A stretch of DNA of 64,000 bases from the NCBI RefSeq assembly GCF_030817415.1, contig NZ_JAUSZI010000003.1, positions 1 through 64,000 of the forward strand. Reading direction: 5' to 3'. This DNA comes from Streptomyces umbrinus. Its GTDB lineage: Bacteria > Actinomycetota > Actinomycetes > Streptomycetales > Streptomycetaceae. Under the pieces are notes generated by a model. The model was not told where the DNA came from, searched no databases, and saw only the letters and a program-made list of their open reading frames with translations. This document shows, one piece after another, positions 48,883 through 56,513 of the stretch (positions are counted from its first letter, which is position 1; every line of letters starts with the position of its first letter). The translations under genes and the position numbers were made by a program.

Positions 48883-49443
48883 ATGAATATTGATCAAGCC
48901 GACCCTGCTGAGCTGGCGGTACTTCGTGCGGCTTTCGACGTCGATGACGGAGGCGGGTCGGCTCTTGGCTGGGAGGCAGTCCATGCCTTCGAGGCAGAAC
49001 ACGGGATCGTGCTGCCCGAGCCGTATCGGACCTTCGTCGCGGAGATAACGGACGGTTCGTACTCCGGGCCGCCCGAGTACGGACTGCTGTCGGTGGCGGA
49101 AATGCCAGACGACTGGGGCGATGACGAGCAGGAACGCGACCTGAGCAAGCCGTTCCCGCTGGCGGAGACATGGATGTGGGAGGAAGACCCGGAGCAGTCC
49201 GAGGATGCCGACGAACTCCTTGAACAGGTCTACAACCACGGCTCGGTCGTGCTCGGCACCGACGGGTGCGCGATGAACTGGCATCTCATCGTCACGGGAA
49301 CTCACCGAGGGCACGTCTGGCTGATCAGCGACGTCGGTGCTGTCCCCTTCGGTGAGCAGTTCGGGTTCACCACTGCTGAGCCTGGCTTTGCTGGCTGGGT
49401 CCGCCATTGGGCGGCGAAGAAGCCCTGGTATGACGCTGCGTGA
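48883..49443 (+). CDS. SMI1/KNR4 (SUKH) family protein
   Basis: The protein has 186 residues from the ATG at 48883. The SUKH signature is clear: IVLPEPYRTFVAEITDGSYSG, then PPEYGLLSVAEM, PFPLAETWMWEED and a C-terminal FGFTTAEPGFAGWVRHW. SUKH proteins are often immunity proteins against polymorphic toxins. It is the only plus-strand gene in a long leftward block and has its own leader, so it looks like an inserted cargo gene. No toxin gene lies beside it. Confidence 0.85.
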   Translation: MNIDQADPAELAVLRAAFDVDDGGGSALGWEAVHAFEAEHGIVLPEPYRTFVAEITDGSYSGPPEYGLLSVAEMPDDWGDDEQERDLSKPFPLAETWMWEEDPEQSEDADELLEQVYNHGSVVLGTDGCAMNWHLIVTGTHRGHVWLISDVGAVPFGEQFGFTTAEPGFAGWVRHWAAKKPWYDAA

Positions 49444-49491
49444 CTCTTCAGGAGTGCGGCCTGTGGTGGTCCTCTCCAGTTCCGATCGACT

Positions 49492-50157
49492 TCATGAGCT
49501 CAGTGAGAGGGACGAAGCTGTCGGTCGTCCCCAGTTCCCTGAGCGTGGGGCCCGCTGGGGTGGGGTGTCCGCGAGGCGTTCGGCGAGTGAGGAGACTGCT
49601 TCGCGGTCTCCTTCGAGGGCTTCGCGCTCGTCATCTGTGAGGTCGAGTTGTTCGAGCATCTGGTCGATGCCGTCCTTAACGGCCAGGAGCTGGCCGCGGG
49701 TGGACTGTTTGGGGACGTAGAACGGACAGCGGGCGCAGGCCAGCCGGTGGGGGCACTTGGCGAAGAAGTCGTAGCTGCAGTAGCCCTCGCCCAGGTCGTA
49801 GTACTTCCAGGGCTGTTCGCCGCCTGCGGCGGCTCCGGTGAGGATGGATTCGCGGTCGATGAGGACCTGGATGGTACGGACGTTGCGGGCGAAGTAGTCG
49901 GCCTTCCTGTAAGCGGCGGTGAGGGTGCGCTGCAGGATCGCCGCGTAGTAGCGGGTGCTTGCCGGGTGCTTGTGACCAAGCCATTGCTGCAGGTCATTGA
50001 GAGTCAACGGCTCGCGGGCGTTGAGGAGTTGGGTGGCGATGGTGGCTCGCGCCCGGTGACTGGTCAGCGCACCGCGGGAGTCGGTCTGCGGGACGCCGGA
50101 CTTGCGGCAGAGGGCGGGGAGGATGTTGTGGTTGAGGTAGTCCTTGCCGACGAGCTG
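49492..50157 (-). pseudogene. C-terminal fragment of a tyrosine recombinase
   Basis: About 220 codons encode the catalytic end of a tyrosine-type integrase: SHRARATIATQLL (HxxR box), LQQWLGHKHPASTRYYA (second His and the nucleophile Tyr), then a cysteine cluster (CPHRLACARCPFY) that may bind zinc. The N-terminal DNA-binding part and the first Arg are missing. Similarity starts abruptly at about 50157, where the sequence switches to a PAPS-reductase-like gene. Confidence 0.8.
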
Positions 50158-50558
50158 GCCACCTGGGGCACCGTGCCGACGGACTCCTGGTCGTCCCACA
50201 GCGTCCACGGCCCACGCGCGAAGAGCTGTTCGGGGCGGCGGGAGTCGTCCAGGACGGCGAATCCGTCGGCCTGGAGGTGCCCGTTGCGCGCCAGCTGGAC
50301 GAAGCGCACGCCGTTCTCGCGCAGCAGCGGGAGCATGAACTCGTCGACCAGGAGCCGGGTTTCAGGCCACTCGCTGCCGGTGGCCATGTAGAGGACGACG
50401 GTGCGGTCCAGGTCGATCCCGTGGGCGGCAGGGTCGGTGAGCATCCGCGCGATGTAGGCGGTGGAGTCTGCTCCCAGACCCCAGTTGATGACGGTGTCCA
50501 GGTCGTCGTCGGTGGTGAAGCCGAGCAGGGACGGCGTGTACGCGGCAGCAGTGGGCAC
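50157..50558 (-). pseudogene. PAPS-reductase-like gene, 3'-truncated
   Basis: About 134 codons from a GTG match the adenine-nucleotide alpha-hydrolase fold: TVINWGLGADSTAYIARML holds the PP-loop, followed by VVLYMATGSEWPETRLLVDEF and FVQLARNGHLQADGFAVLDD. After VGTVPQVA the frame enters recombinase DNA and ends at 50064 with a low-complexity tail. Such proteins activate sulfur groups; in DNA phosphorothioation systems they are the DndC/SspD-type component. A DUF4007 gene is in the same operon. The product probably lacks its catalytic C-terminus. Confidence 0.7.
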
Positions 50559-50567
50559 GGCGCGGCC

Positions 50568-50780
50568 TCACTTCTCGCCCGGACGGACCGCGGCCGCGAC
50601 GAGCACCCTGCCGTGAACGGGGCGCGGGGTCCAGGGCCCGGTGCGGGCGGCGGACGGGGCGGGGACATAGCCGTCGAACGCGCGGTGGTCGGTCGCCGGA
50701 TCCCCCAGTAGCCCGGCGACATCGGCGTGGTGGGGGCTGACGGGGAGGACCGACGGGAGGAAGTCGGCAGGGTGTTTCAT
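50568..50780 (-). CDS. Small hypothetical protein
   Basis: The gene encodes 70 residues from an ATG behind GGAGAAG. It is rich in Pro, Ala and His (MKHPADFLPSVLPVSPHHAD) with no recognisable fold. It lies nine bases before the PAPS-reductase-like gene and is probably cotranslated with it. Confidence 0.45.
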   Translation of the reverse strand: MKHPADFLPSVLPVSPHHADVAGLLGDPATDHRAFDGYVPAPSAARTGPWTPRPVHGRVLVAAAVRPGEK

Positions 50781-50898
50781 GGGGATCTTCTCCAAGAGCC
50801 GTGGCCGGGCGTGGTCACGGGAACGGCGGCGTGTAGCGGTGGGACCTGTGGGTGGGGACCGAGGCGCGACCAATGGAACTGAGGCTCCGCGCTTCGGC

Positions 50899-51780
50899 TC
50901 AGATGGCCATGAGGCGCACGGTGTGGGCCACGAGGGCGGTCGCGGTGGTCTCGTCGAACGGCACGTCCCAGCTGAGCTGGACGGTGGACGAGCCGTAGCC
51001 GCGGGAGCTGTCGCGGTGGATCAGGCTGCGGCCGCCGTCGTGCGCGAGTCTGGTGAGGGGAACACCGGGCAGACGCTCGGGGATCTCGTCATCCGGTCCG
51101 GGTGCGCTGGCGCGGTCAGGCCGGTCGGCGAGGTCGGCGGCCAGGTGCCGCAGGTGGTACGCCTCGTGGGCGCAGGACCCGTGGCAGGTCAGCACGGCCA
51201 GACGAGGCTCGCCGGGCCCGCCGTACAGCTCGTGCCGCATGCCGGTGCCGAGCTTCCTGCTGAGCACCACCGCGGCGTCTGCGGCGGGGTGGTCGCGCAC
51301 GAGCCAGAACGCTTCGCCCTGCCCGTCCTGCCAGCACCAGCTGATCGTGTGGCCCGGGGTGTTCAGGATCTCCACCCATCCGGCCTTGAGCACCGGCTGC
51401 CTGCCCTGCCAGGGGGACAACTCCAGCGAGCTGCGTCCGGACGCCGGATCGGCGAAGAGGGCTCCGGGAGTCAGCGGCCACGGCCGCACGCGTGCCATGA
51501 GCAGCGGCACCCGCTCCGGCCAGGCGATTCCGCCCTCGCGTGCGAGGCGGCGGAGCTGGACAGGACATGTCCCGCATGAGCCGGGATGGCCGACGAAGCA
51601 GCGCCCGAACCCGCCCCACTGCTGACGGCCGGTCAACGCCTCGAACAGCGCTGCAAAACGCCTCGGCTGCCAGCCGCACTGGTGAAGCCGGTCGAAGTGG
51701 GCATTGAGGCTGAGCCGGTTCCAGCCCTGACCGTCCGGGCCTCTCAGACTATAGGTGGGCTGTTCGAGAAAGGTGGGCAT
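50899..51780 (-). CDS. Hypothetical protein of the DNA-modification operon
   Basis: The protein has 293 residues; the ATG follows GGAGGCGTC. A CFVGHPGSCGTCPVQ cysteine cluster lies near residues 60-73, and CHGSCAHEAYHL near 205. The rest is a mixed alpha/beta protein with a C-terminal segment of short strands (VQLSWDVPFDETTATALVAHTV). Metal binding is likely. The family is unknown. It is part of the leftward operon that includes the DUF4007 and PAPS-reductase-like genes. Confidence 0.55.
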   Translation of the reverse strand: MPTFLEQPTYSLRGPDGQGWNRLSLNAHFDRLHQCGWQPRRFAALFEALTGRQQWGGFGRCFVGHPGSCGTCPVQLRRLAREGGIAWPERVPLLMARVRPWPLTPGALFADPASGRSSLELSPWQGRQPVLKAGWVEILNTPGHTISWCWQDGQGEAFWLVRDHPAADAAVVLSRKLGTGMRHELYGGPGEPRLAVLTCHGSCAHEAYHLRHLAADLADRPDRASAPGPDDEIPERLPGVPLTRLAHDGGRSLIHRDSSRGYGSSTVQLSWDVPFDETTATALVAHTVRLMAI

Positions 51781-51890
51781 GTGACGCCTCCGAAAGAACG
51801 TGCAGAAGGAACAGGGCCTGGGGCGATGTGGTGGCAGCGGGCGCACCATCCGGGGGCGGTGAGAGGCGAGGTGGTGATGCGCGCCCGCGG

Positions 51891-52232
51891 TCAGGCCGGC
51901 GGGGACTGCTGGCGCGCGAACCCGGCGGCCTCGGCGGCCAGGTCGTCGGAGAGGTAGGCGACGGACAAGCGGCCGGACAACGAGGTCATCGCGCGCTGGA
52001 CGCAGTGCTGTTCGGCGTCGGAGGACGTACCGGCGGGTACTCGGTGCACCTCGAGGTCCTCGTCGTAGACGAATCCGGCCTGTTCCAGCAGGAGGACGGT
52101 GACGCCGTCGACGTGGCCGTCGGCCAGGACGCCGTGGACGGGATGCCTGCCGATGATCAGATCTGGGCAGAACACGGTGGTGCCGTCGAGGACTTCCGGG
52201 ACGTCAGCCCGGGCGCTGGGGCGGTCGATCAT
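51891..52232 (-). CDS. Hypothetical protein
   Basis: The gene encodes 113 residues; the ATG follows ACGGAGCACC. The sequence reads as a small alpha/beta domain (LIIGRHPVHGVLADGHVDGVTVLLLEQAGFVYDED) with a C-terminal helix. No motif is recognised. It is in the same operon and direction as its neighbours. Confidence 0.5.
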   Translation of the reverse strand: MIDRPSARADVPEVLDGTTVFCPDLIIGRHPVHGVLADGHVDGVTVLLLEQAGFVYDEDLEVHRVPAGTSSDAEQHCVQRAMTSLSGRLSVAYLSDDLAAEAAGFARQQSPPA

Positions 52233-52348
52233 GATGGTGCTCCGTGAGGCGGCCGCGAGAAGCGACCACGCAGAGTCGATCCGAGATAAAGATGCTGTGG
52301 CGGGGAACCGTGATGTCCAGCGCGCTGCCGGTGGTGTGGCGGGTCAGG

Positions 52349-53401
52349 TCAGCGACTGTCCTGGGATGCCGGTTCGCCGAAGGCCAACTGTTCGACTGGA
52401 CGGGCGTCTCCTGGCCGGGGTCGGTAGGCGTCCTGCTGGGGGTGGAGCCCGAGGCGCTGGCGAACGTGCCCGTAGCTCTCGTCGAGGACATCCCAGGCCA
52501 GCGCCAGCGGGGGACAGTTGAACGTGAGCACTTCGGTGCCGTCACCGGCGTCCGCCACGCCCACCTGCGGGTGCCGCACCGCGGCGGCCTGCAGCGCGCG
52601 CCGAAGGCTGCGCGGCTGGAGCCGCAGCACGCGCCCCGGACCGGCGTCGTCGTGCAGGAGACGGCCGAACGACATACTGCCCGGGCCGGGCGTGGACCGT
52701 GAGGCGTACTCCAGGCAGGCATACGCCACCACCGCGGTCGGCGCACTGGTGCCGGCCGAAGGGCTCAGGTGGACCGCACCGTCGGGGGCGACGCTCATCA
52801 TGGCCAGGGCACTGAACGGGCGGTCGACCAGGTCCTCCAGCGTGGTGCGCGGCTGCTCATGGGCGCTGCCTGTGGTGTACATGCGGATCATGCACATGAT
52901 GTCGCGGTGGAGCGTGGCAGCCGTGGGAAGCCGAACCCAGTCCGCCGCGGCGGACGCGCGCAGCATCCCCTCCCGCAGGGAGCCCGGCTCCAGTCGGGCG
53001 AACGGCGACAGGCAGAAGGTGTAGAACCAGGCGGGCACCCGGCAGGGAGGAGCCAGCAGCCACCAGTGCAGTAGGAACAGGCTGCCGTCCTGCTCCAGGT
53101 AGGGGTCGGCCCCGTCTTCGTCGAGCAGCCACCGGCCCCTTGCGGTAGGAGTCACGCTGCTGGGCGTTCCGGGCCCATGGCGGGCCTCGTCGGTGAGTTT
53201 GAACGCCGATGACCAAAACCGCATGGAGGCCACCGCGCTCTTGCCGGCGCCGAGTTCGACGATCGCGTGGGCCGTTGCGAACACGTGTGGGTTGTCCTGG
53301 ACGGCGAGGTGCGTCTTGAGGAGCCAGCCGTAGCGGGGGGAGTAGGAGCCGTGCCGGGCGTGGACCGGTGCGACGTAGGACGGGAAAGCGGGCGTAGGCA
53401 T
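52349..53401 (-). CDS. DUF4007 family protein (SspB-like)
   Basis: The protein has 350 residues from an ATG behind CAGGAGAC. The N-terminus shows the DUF4007 signature: ARHGSYSPRYGWLLKTHLAV, NPHVF, then IVELGAGKSAVASMRFWSSAFKL. The remainder is helical with no extra domain. DUF4007 proteins occur with PAPS-reductase-like proteins and ATPases in DNA phosphorothioation loci, for example with SspB of the Ssp system. A truncated PAPS-reductase-like gene lies in the same operon. Cysteine desulfurase and SspC-type ATPase genes are not visible. Confidence 0.75.
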   Translation of the reverse strand: MPTPAFPSYVAPVHARHGSYSPRYGWLLKTHLAVQDNPHVFATAHAIVELGAGKSAVASMRFWSSAFKLTDEARHGPGTPSSVTPTARGRWLLDEDGADPYLEQDGSLFLLHWWLLAPPCRVPAWFYTFCLSPFARLEPGSLREGMLRASAAADWVRLPTAATLHRDIMCMIRMYTTGSAHEQPRTTLEDLVDRPFSALAMMSVAPDGAVHLSPSAGTSAPTAVVAYACLEYASRSTPGPGSMSFGRLLHDDAGPGRVLRLQPRSLRRALQAAAVRHPQVGVADAGDGTEVLTFNCPPLALAWDVLDESYGHVRQRLGLHPQQDAYRPRPGDARPVEQLAFGEPASQDSR

Positions 53402-53432
53402 CGAAGTCTCCTGGGGGAAGGGGGAGTGGCAG

Positions 53433-54014
53433 TCAGGGGGCGCTGCGCGGTTTCGGGGGCCGACGGCGGCCACGCCTCGGGGCCTTGCCAGCGAGCGCGC
53501 GTTCGAGGAGACGCCGGTTGTCGGCGCGGCGCTGGGGTGTGAGCGGTTCACGCCACGGCTCGTACGGCTGCGGCCGGGTGGGGATGAGCTCCAGCTCCAG
53601 GCGGGCGAGCATCTGCTCCCGGACCGTGGGCGGCACGGCAGGTGTCGCCTGCTGCTGCTCACGTCGGCGGTCCTGGTCGGCCACGACCCCGACCCAGTCG
53701 TCACCGAGGCGCTGCACGAGCCCGTTGCGCAGCGCGCCGCGCTTGCCGGGGGTGGTTGCCGCCCACACACCTCTGGGAGTCAGCGACGGGTTGGCCAGGG
53801 CCCACTTCAGACAGCCCTGGACGACGGGACAGCCGGAGCAGGCGAGCTTGGCCCTGGCGATGGTCTTCGTCCGCTGAAGCCGGTCGGCGACCTCTTCGAA
53901 GGCGAACAGCGCCGGGTCGTCCTGGCAGGGCGTGGGGTGCTCGGTGTGGGGAAAGGGAATGCGCTCGTCCGCGAGTGCGGAGACAGCATCCCGTGTACGG
54001 ATACGGCTTCTCAT
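53433..54014 (-). CDS. WhiB-family iron-sulfur regulator
   Basis: The protein has 193 residues, long for the family; the ATG follows GGAGG. Four cysteines in the WhiB arrangement (C30, C59, C62, C68; C-x2-C-x5-C) would hold a 4Fe-4S cluster. The turn after GVWAA reads TTPGKR, close to the usual G(V/I)WGG. A long basic C-terminal extension (about 100-193, with GRRRPPKP) may bind DNA. It probably regulates this element or the host. It sits between a zinc protein and DUF4007 in the same operon. Confidence 0.85.
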   Translation of the reverse strand: MRSRIRTRDAVSALADERIPFPHTEHPTPCQDDPALFAFEEVADRLQRTKTIARAKLACSGCPVVQGCLKWALANPSLTPRGVWAATTPGKRGALRNGLVQRLGDDWVGVVADQDRRREQQQATPAVPPTVREQMLARLELELIPTRPQPYEPWREPLTPQRRADNRRLLERALAGKAPRRGRRRPPKPRSAP

Positions 54015-54116
54015 GAGATGCCCTCCAACAGGGCCGTGAGGGTGGTTCGATGTGGGGCGGCGACCAGGTCCGGGACGCCGGGGGAGTGCGGGGTGACGGT
54101 GCACGAGGGGTCAGCT

Positions 54117-54389
54117 TCACCACTCGCCTCGGGCGAGGCGCCTCATCAGGTCGGTGTAGGTGTCGCCCTCGTAGCCCAGGGGAAGGCCGCGCTTGCGCCG
54201 CTCGACGTTCGCGGCCCTGACACAGAAGTGGCAGGCCGGTTCTCGGACCGCGTGATGGCGTCGGCCGGGCTCGGGGTACCAGCCGGTCTCGGCGTCGATC
54301 AGGACCGACACCACACGCTCCGGGTCGTACATGAACGGTCGCCCGCAGTTGATGCAGGGGCTCATCGCGACGGGGTGTTCGTGGGACAC
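54117..54389 (-). CDS. Zinc-ribbon-like small protein
   Basis: The gene encodes 90 residues from a GTG four bases after the previous stop; an ATG at 54365 is possible. Two CxxC pairs (SPCINCGRPF and EPACHFCVRA), about 35 residues apart, form a probable zinc ribbon. The rest is charged and helical (NVERRKRGLPLG). Such proteins are frequent in actinobacterial plasmid and phage genomes and may bind nucleic acid. Confidence 0.6.
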   Translation of the reverse strand: MSHEHPVAMSPCINCGRPFMYDPERVVSVLIDAETGWYPEPGRRHHAVREPACHFCVRAANVERRKRGLPLGYEGDTYTDLMRRLARGEW

Positions 54390-54393
54390 GGCG

Positions 54394-54699
54394 TCAGCTC
54401 TCTTCGAGGCCGGGGTGCCAGCGGAATGCGTCGGCCGAGAGCGCCGCGGGGTCGTTCGGGTCCCGGTAGTGGCGGTCACGGGGCTCGTCGTCGGCCACGG
54501 AGTGGGCGTCGATCCATTCGTCGGCGGCCTGTTCGGCGCCGAGCGAGCGCAGCAGGCTGGCGAGGACGTCTACTTCCTCGCAGTTCAGGAGGTGGGCGAT
54601 GTCGGCGGTGAGGGTGCCGCACCAGGTGTCGGCGAAGTCGTGGCCGAGGCCGCTGGGGATGGTGGTCAGCTGCTCGACGGTGGTGGGGGTGTCGTTCAT
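54394..54699 (-). CDS. Small acidic hypothetical protein
   Basis: The gene encodes 101 residues, acidic, with a helical core (FADTWCGTLTADIAHLLNCEEVDVLASLLRSLG) and an acidic His/Arg-rich tail. It lies 17 bp after the ATPase gene and is tightly linked to the zinc protein. No family is recognised. Confidence 0.5.
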   Translation of the reverse strand: MNDTPTTVEQLTTIPSGLGHDFADTWCGTLTADIAHLLNCEEVDVLASLLRSLGAEQAADEWIDAHSVADDEPRDRHYRDPNDPAALSADAFRWHPGLEES

Positions 54700-54716
54700 G
54701 TCGTATTCCGGGGTGT

Positions 54717-55658
54717 TCAGGCGGCAGGGGCCGGCGGATCCGGCTGGGGCGCGGAGTCGAAGGCGCGCAACTGCTTACCGCGGTTCGAGACGAGCTCGGC
54801 GAGCGTGATGGGCTGGTCGTGGAGGTCGAGTGCGGCCATGCCCGCAGCGCGGGCGGTGACGATCTCCGACCAGAGCTCGCGCAGGCTGTCGACCGTGGCG
54901 TCCGGGTCGCGGGCGCGCTCGATGAAAGACCGCTGGGGCCAGTTGGGGACACCGTCGTCGGCCCAGGCGAGGATGGTGCGGCCGAGGTCCTCGCCGGGCT
55001 GTTCGATGACCTCTCCGGCCAGTGCGGGGATACGGCTCTTGCCGAAGTACACGGTGGCGACCGGGCCGAGGGTGCCCACCGCGTCGAAGTCGTACTCGAT
55101 GTCGGCTCGTTGCTCGGGCCGGACGCTGATCCGGCGGGCGTACTGGCGGCCGCGGGTGTCGGTTTCGATGACGGTGTCGGTCCGGGCCTTGAGGGTGACG
55201 ATGACGTGCCCGGGGTAGGCGGCCAGGGCCTCGGTGACGGCGCGGTCCTCCGGCCGGTACTTCGACCATCCGGCGCTGTTGCCGCCGTATCCGGCCCGGG
55301 CTTCGCCGTTGACCTTGTCGAGCATGCCGCCCTCGCCGCTCCAGAAGGCGCTGTAGGTGTCGACGATCAGCACGGGGTAGCCGCGCATGGCGGCGCGGGC
55401 GAGGGCCGCGAACAGTGACCTGGGGTCGTAGCGGGTGAACTCCTGGGTGTGGAAGGGCACACGGTCGGCGTACTTGGCTGCCATCCCGCGTTCGGTGTCG
55501 ATGAGCGCGACCTGTTCGCCGAGCTCGGCGGCGACCAGCAGGGAGGTCAGGGTGCGGCCGGACCCGGACGGGCCTTCGAAGGCCAGGCGGACCGGTCGGG
55601 ATTCCTTGACCGCAGGCCGGAATTCCGGCATCGGGGTCAGGGAGCTGCCACTGGACAC
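54717..55658 (-). CDS. RecA-like AAA ATPase (Sak4-like) with altered Walker A
   Basis: The protein has 313 residues from a GTG behind GGAG. Residues about 20-240 form a RecA-type core: Walker A GPSGSGRT (29-36), VALIDTERG, and Walker B YPVLIVDTYSAFW. It resembles Sak4-like phage ATPases that help annealing recombination together with SSB, and an SSB gene lies 18 bp upstream. Position 35 of the P-loop is Arg instead of the usual Lys, which may weaken or change ATP use. Confidence 0.75.
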   Translation of the reverse strand: MSSGSSLTPMPEFRPAVKESRPVRLAFEGPSGSGRTLTSLLVAAELGEQVALIDTERGMAAKYADRVPFHTQEFTRYDPRSLFAALARAAMRGYPVLIVDTYSAFWSGEGGMLDKVNGEARAGYGGNSAGWSKYRPEDRAVTEALAAYPGHVIVTLKARTDTVIETDTRGRQYARRISVRPEQRADIEYDFDAVGTLGPVATVYFGKSRIPALAGEVIEQPGEDLGRTILAWADDGVPNWPQRSFIERARDPDATVDSLRELWSEIVTARAAGMAALDLHDQPITLAELVSNRGKQLRAFDSAPQPDPPAPAA

Positions 55659-55676
55659 AGGGGATCTCCAGGGACG

Positions 55677-56168
55677 TCAGCGGATGCGGGCCCAGCCGCC
55701 GTGGCGCTGGGGGCGGGACCGTCGCTCGTGTCCCGGCGCACCCTGGGTTGCGGCAGGTGCTGCCTGGGGCGGTGCGGGCGCGGCGGGTCGGGCCAGCGTG
55801 GTCGGGAGGGTGCTGTCGGTGTAGGCGATGCGGTGACGCAGGCTCAGCCCGACGTCATCGGCGTCGAGATCGAACACGGTGCGCTTGATGCCTTCGCGGT
55901 CGGTGTAGGTGCGCTGGCGCAGGCGGCCCTGGACGATGACGTGCATGCCGCGCTGGAGGCACTCGCAGACGTGCTCGGCGACGTGCCGCCACACCGTGCA
56001 GGTGATGAACAGTGATTCGCCGTCGGTCCACTGGCCTGTGTTGCGGTCGTAGACCCGTGGCGTTGATGCGACCCGGAAGCGGGCGACGGGCGTGCCCTTT
56101 TCAGTGAACCGGATTTCGGGGTCGGCGACCAGGTTTCCGGTGACGGTGACGATGGTCTCGCCGGTCAT
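55677..56168 (-). CDS. ssb: Single-stranded DNA-binding protein, plasmid type
   Basis: The protein has 163 residues. A standard OB-fold SSB domain occupies about 1-110 ([29 protein letters not shown], then [35 protein letters not shown]). The tail is Ala/Pro/Arg-rich and ends GGWARIR. It lacks the acidic tip (DDIPF type) that host SSB uses to recruit repair proteins. It probably coats transferred or replicating element DNA and works with the Sak4-like ATPase. Confidence 0.9.
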   Translation of the reverse strand: MTGETIVTVTGNLVADPEIRFTEKGTPVARFRVASTPRVYDRNTGQWTDGESLFITCTVWRHVAEHVCECLQRGMHVIVQGRLRQRTYTDREGIKRTVFDLDADDVGLSLRHRIAYTDSTLPTTLARPAAPAPPQAAPAATQGAPGHERRSRPQRHGGWARIR

Positions 56169-56176
56169 GACGGCCC

Positions 56177-56251
56177 TCAGCTCCGGAAGTGGCGGCGGGC
56201 GCCGTCCTGCGTGGACCCACTGGCGGAGGGGACGGGGTCGGGTGTGGGCAC
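56177..56251 (-). CDS. 24-residue ORF in the ssb leader
   Basis: A GTG behind CAGGAGTG opens a 24-codon frame whose stop lies eight bases before the ssb start. It is the first frame after shared-type promoter 2. It may be a leader peptide that couples ribosome loading to ssb. Confidence 0.4.
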   Translation of the reverse strand: MPTPDPVPSASGSTQDGARRHFRS

Positions 56252-56312
56252 GGGGTCACTCCTGTCTCGTGTGGTTCGGCGCAGGGAGGGTGTCAATCTC
56301 CCTGTAGTTTCG

Positions 56313-56341
56313 ATACTAGATACTAAATGGGTGAGATGCAA
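56313..56341 (-). promoter_or_regulatory. Shared-type promoter 2 (ssb operon)
   Basis: On the minus strand, TTGCAT (56336-56341) and TAGTAT (56313-56318) are 17 bp apart. The sequence around the -10 is TATCTAGTATCGAA. It is expected to drive the long leftward operon from ssb toward the Mom-like gene. Between it and the next gene (56342-56513) I see nothing else. Confidence 0.8.
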
Positions 56342-56513
56342 GCGGATCACATCCCGCCCAGGTGACGATTTCTACAGGTCAAAGCGAGGCACTGTCGTGC
56401 TGGCCCGGAGGCCGCTCGGCGCGCACCGGCGCCGGCTGCTTGCCCGCCCCGTCGGCCGGGGCGGCCCTTGAAGGACCGCACATCCCGGACCGGCGGCAGT
56501 CGGGTCTGTCCTC

